A DNA stretch of 7,774 nucleotides from contig JAGBZZ010000310.1 of the NCBI GenBank assembly GCA_017652965.1, positions 1-7,774 on the forward strand. The letters run 5' to 3'. Below the pieces are notes generated by a model. That model had not been told where the DNA came from. It saw only the letters and a program-made list of their open reading frames with translations, and did no database searches. Shown here piece by piece: positions 6,275 through 7,774 of the stretch; the stretch's first letter is position 1; each line of letters opens with the position of its first letter. The stretch is from Clostridia bacterium (GTDB lineage: Bacteria; Bacillota_A; Clostridia; Oscillospirales; CAG-272). The position numbers were made by a program, and so were the translations under genes.

Positions 6275-7749
6275 TCAAGATTGGCGCAGAACCGCTGAAA
6301 AAGCAGGAAAAATTCTGGAACCACGCCCTTTTTCATCCCACCGATGCGATTGAAGACCCCTGGGGGCGGCGTATCCTTGACCGCATGGCCGAGGACGGTG
6401 CTATCAAGACCATCCGCATCTATGCCATGCTGGAGGACATTGTCTATGCCGACGGCGAGGGCAACCTGCTTTACGACTTCCGCCTGAACGACCTCCGCCT
6501 TGATTACCTGATTGAGAAGGGGTACGACGTCCTGATTGCCTATGCGGCCATGCCGGCCTGCATCGCCGCCGATCCCTCGCTTTTCAACACGGCCTCCAAA
6601 AACAGCACACGCTATAAGGGAAAGCAGTTTATCACCTCGCCGCCGAAGGATTACGCCCTTTGGGAGGAGGTGTGCTACGAATACACCCGTCATCTTGTCG
6701 AGCGGTACGGGGAGGGGACGGTGGCAGGCTGGCATTGCCACTGCTGGAACGAGCCGGACGGCGCCTTCTTTATGAACAACCTGCCCTACGGCGAATATCT
6801 GCAGAAAAGCACCGAGTACTGCAAGCTGTACGATGCCTTTGTGCGCGGCGTGCGGCGTGCTTCCCCCGGTATCCGCGTGGGCGGCCCTGCCTTAGCCCAC
6901 GGGCACGAGTTCTTCGACCGCTTCCTTGCCCACGTGAAAGAGTCAGGCGTGGAGATGAACTATATCTCGCTGCATACCTACGGCACAGGGCCCTCCAACC
7001 TCAACCGCGGTAAGGTACCCGTTGCCGTGGAAAACCATTTTAACCTCACCATTGACCCCTACATGGAGGCCATCAGAAAATACGGCTTTGAGGGGACAGA
7101 GCTGATCATTGACGAGTGGGGCGCATCGACCGCGGGATATTATAACGTCGAGGAGTGCCCGGTGCTTATCTTCCGTGAGCATGAGGTCTTCGCCTCCTAC
7201 TTCACCAAGTTCATTGCCCGTCTCGTCGAAACCGGCTATCCCTTTTCCAAGCTTATGATCTGCCTTTCGGGGCAGCATGAGATGGTCACCGATTTCTCGG
7301 GCTTCCGCAATTTCTTTACCCTCAACTTTATTGCCAAGCCGATCTACAATGCCCATCTGATGACCTCAAGGCTTTGCGACTATCTCGTCAGCGCCGAGGG
7401 GGAAAACGAGCATATCTTTACGATCCCCACCACCGATGCCGAGGGCGGCTATGCCGTGATGCTGACCTATTGCGAGCCCCTTTTCGGGGAGGAGCTGCCC
7501 CCCGTGACCGAGGAAGTGATCTTTTCGGAGGATATTTCGGATCGCGAGGTGGAGATCTATTGCATCGACAAGACCCATACGAACCCCTCCCGCATGTGGG
7601 AGCGCGCAGGATGCCCCGAGAGGACCGAGGAGATGATCCGCACCCTCCGCAAAGAGGGGGAGCGTACCCCCGTGCAGGTGCAAAGCGGGGCAGAGCCGAT
7701 CCGCCTTACGCTGACCCCGAATGCTACCTATCTGATCGTTACCGAATAA
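6271..7749 (+). CDS. GH39-family glycosidase (492 aa)
   Basis: This is a retaining clan GH-A TIM-barrel hydrolase resembling GH39, which includes beta-xylosidases, alpha-L-iduronidase and some arabinose-linked glycan enzymes. The acid/base is E161 in HCWNEPDGAFF and the nucleophile is E282 in ELIIDEWGAST, at almost the same positions as in Thermoanaerobacterium XynB. SLHTYGTGPSNL (233-244) fits the barrel strand before the nucleophile, and the length matches XynB (about 500). A C-terminal beta-rich part (about 380-492) ends in LTLTPNATYLIVTE, typical of the family's accessory beta-sandwich. There is no signal peptide, so it acts in the cytoplasm on imported oligosaccharides. AAGGAGG (6257-6263) at 7 nt gives the strongest ribosome binding site in the operon, and the start overlaps the uxuA stop. 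The substrate is unknown; WNEPD with D rather than N also occurs in alpha-L-iduronidases, so a uronic-acid-containing substrate is conceivable but not shown. Confidence 0.85.
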   Translation: MIKIGAEPLKKQEKFWNHALFHPTDAIEDPWGRRILDRMAEDGAIKTIRIYAMLEDIVYADGEGNLLYDFRLNDLRLDYLIEKGYDVLIAYAAMPACIAADPSLFNTASKNSTRYKGKQFITSPPKDYALWEEVCYEYTRHLVERYGEGTVAGWHCHCWNEPDGAFFMNNLPYGEYLQKSTEYCKLYDAFVRGVRRASPGIRVGGPALAHGHEFFDRFLAHVKESGVEMNYISLHTYGTGPSNLNRGKVPVAVENHFNLTIDPYMEAIRKYGFEGTELIIDEWGASTAGYYNVEECPVLIFREHEVFASYFTKFIARLVETGYPFSKLMICLSGQHEMVTDFSGFRNFFTLNFIAKPIYNAHLMTSRLCDYLVSAEGENEHIFTIPTTDAEGGYAVMLTYCEPLFGEELPPVTEEVIFSEDISDREVEIYCIDKTHTNPSRMWERAGCPERTEEMIRTLRKEGERTPVQVQSGAEPIRLTLTPNATYLIVTE

Positions 7750-7757
7750 CTACGCCG

Positions 7758-7764
7758 AGAGGAG
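7758..7764 (+). promoter_or_regulatory. Ribosome binding site for a downstream gene outside the window
   Basis: AGAGGAG follows the GH39 stop codon by 8 nt. The last base of the window (A at 7774) is 10 nt past it and could be the first base of the next start codon. No terminator hairpin lies in the 25 bp after the GH39 gene, so the operon very probably continues. Confidence 0.6.
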
Positions 7765-7774
7765 AATACACCTA

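Noticed and set aside
1..7774. tRNA, rRNA, CRISPR array, insertion sequence or attachment site
   Set aside because: No regularly spaced repeats, terminal inverted repeats, transposase-like frames, or RNA gene signatures were seen; almost all sequence is accounted for by conserved protein genes.

Overview
This window is a cytoplasmic hexuronate and glycan catabolism locus. It most likely comes from a GC-rich gut-type Firmicute of class Clostridia, possibly the Ruminococcaceae/Oscillospiraceae. The evidence is GC-rich coding sequence, purine-rich Shine-Dalgarno sites such as AAGGAGG, three sigma-A-type promoters sharing a TGnTATACT extended -10, a short-chain-dehydrogenase form of fructuronate reductase as in Bacillus, and use of GTG and TTG starts. 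The lineage is an inference; no rRNA or other marker gene is present.

Minus strand, reading leftward from about 3000: an AraC-family regulator (2201-2977), a 586-residue GH127-type putative beta-L-arabinofuranosidase (404-2164) 36 bp behind it, and the N-terminus of a probable MutS-like ATPase (1-307) that has its own promoter and runs off the left edge. Plus strand, from 3142 to the right edge: a uronate isomerase (UxaC-like), an SDR fructuronate reductase/D-mannonate oxidoreductase (UxuB role), a mannonate dehydratase (UxuA) and a GH39 glycosidase. These four are tightly packed (2-bp gap, SD inside the preceding gene's end, 4-bp ATGA overlap). A Shine-Dalgarno site at the very end shows the operon continues beyond the window.

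The 164-bp divergent control region (2978-3141) is the best regulatory content: two back-to-back near-consensus promoters with 17-bp spacers, and between them two copies of GGTCGGATC in direct orientation 20 bp apart. That is the geometry expected for the AraC-family regulator encoded alongside.

Together the genes suggest that imported oligosaccharides carrying L-arabinose and glucuronic acid, such as glucuronoarabinoxylan or arabinogalactan fragments, are trimmed inside the cell by GH127 and GH39. Freed D-glucuronate then goes to D-fructuronate (UxaC), D-mannonate (SDR) and 2-keto-3-deoxygluconate (UxuA). KDG kinase and aldolase, a transporter and a dedicated glucuronidase are not in the window. 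The parts belong to known families; the less ordinary points are the divergent, short UxaC and UxuA forms, the coupling of a GH39 to uxuA, and the symmetric control region. I did not find evidence for a wholly new kind of system.
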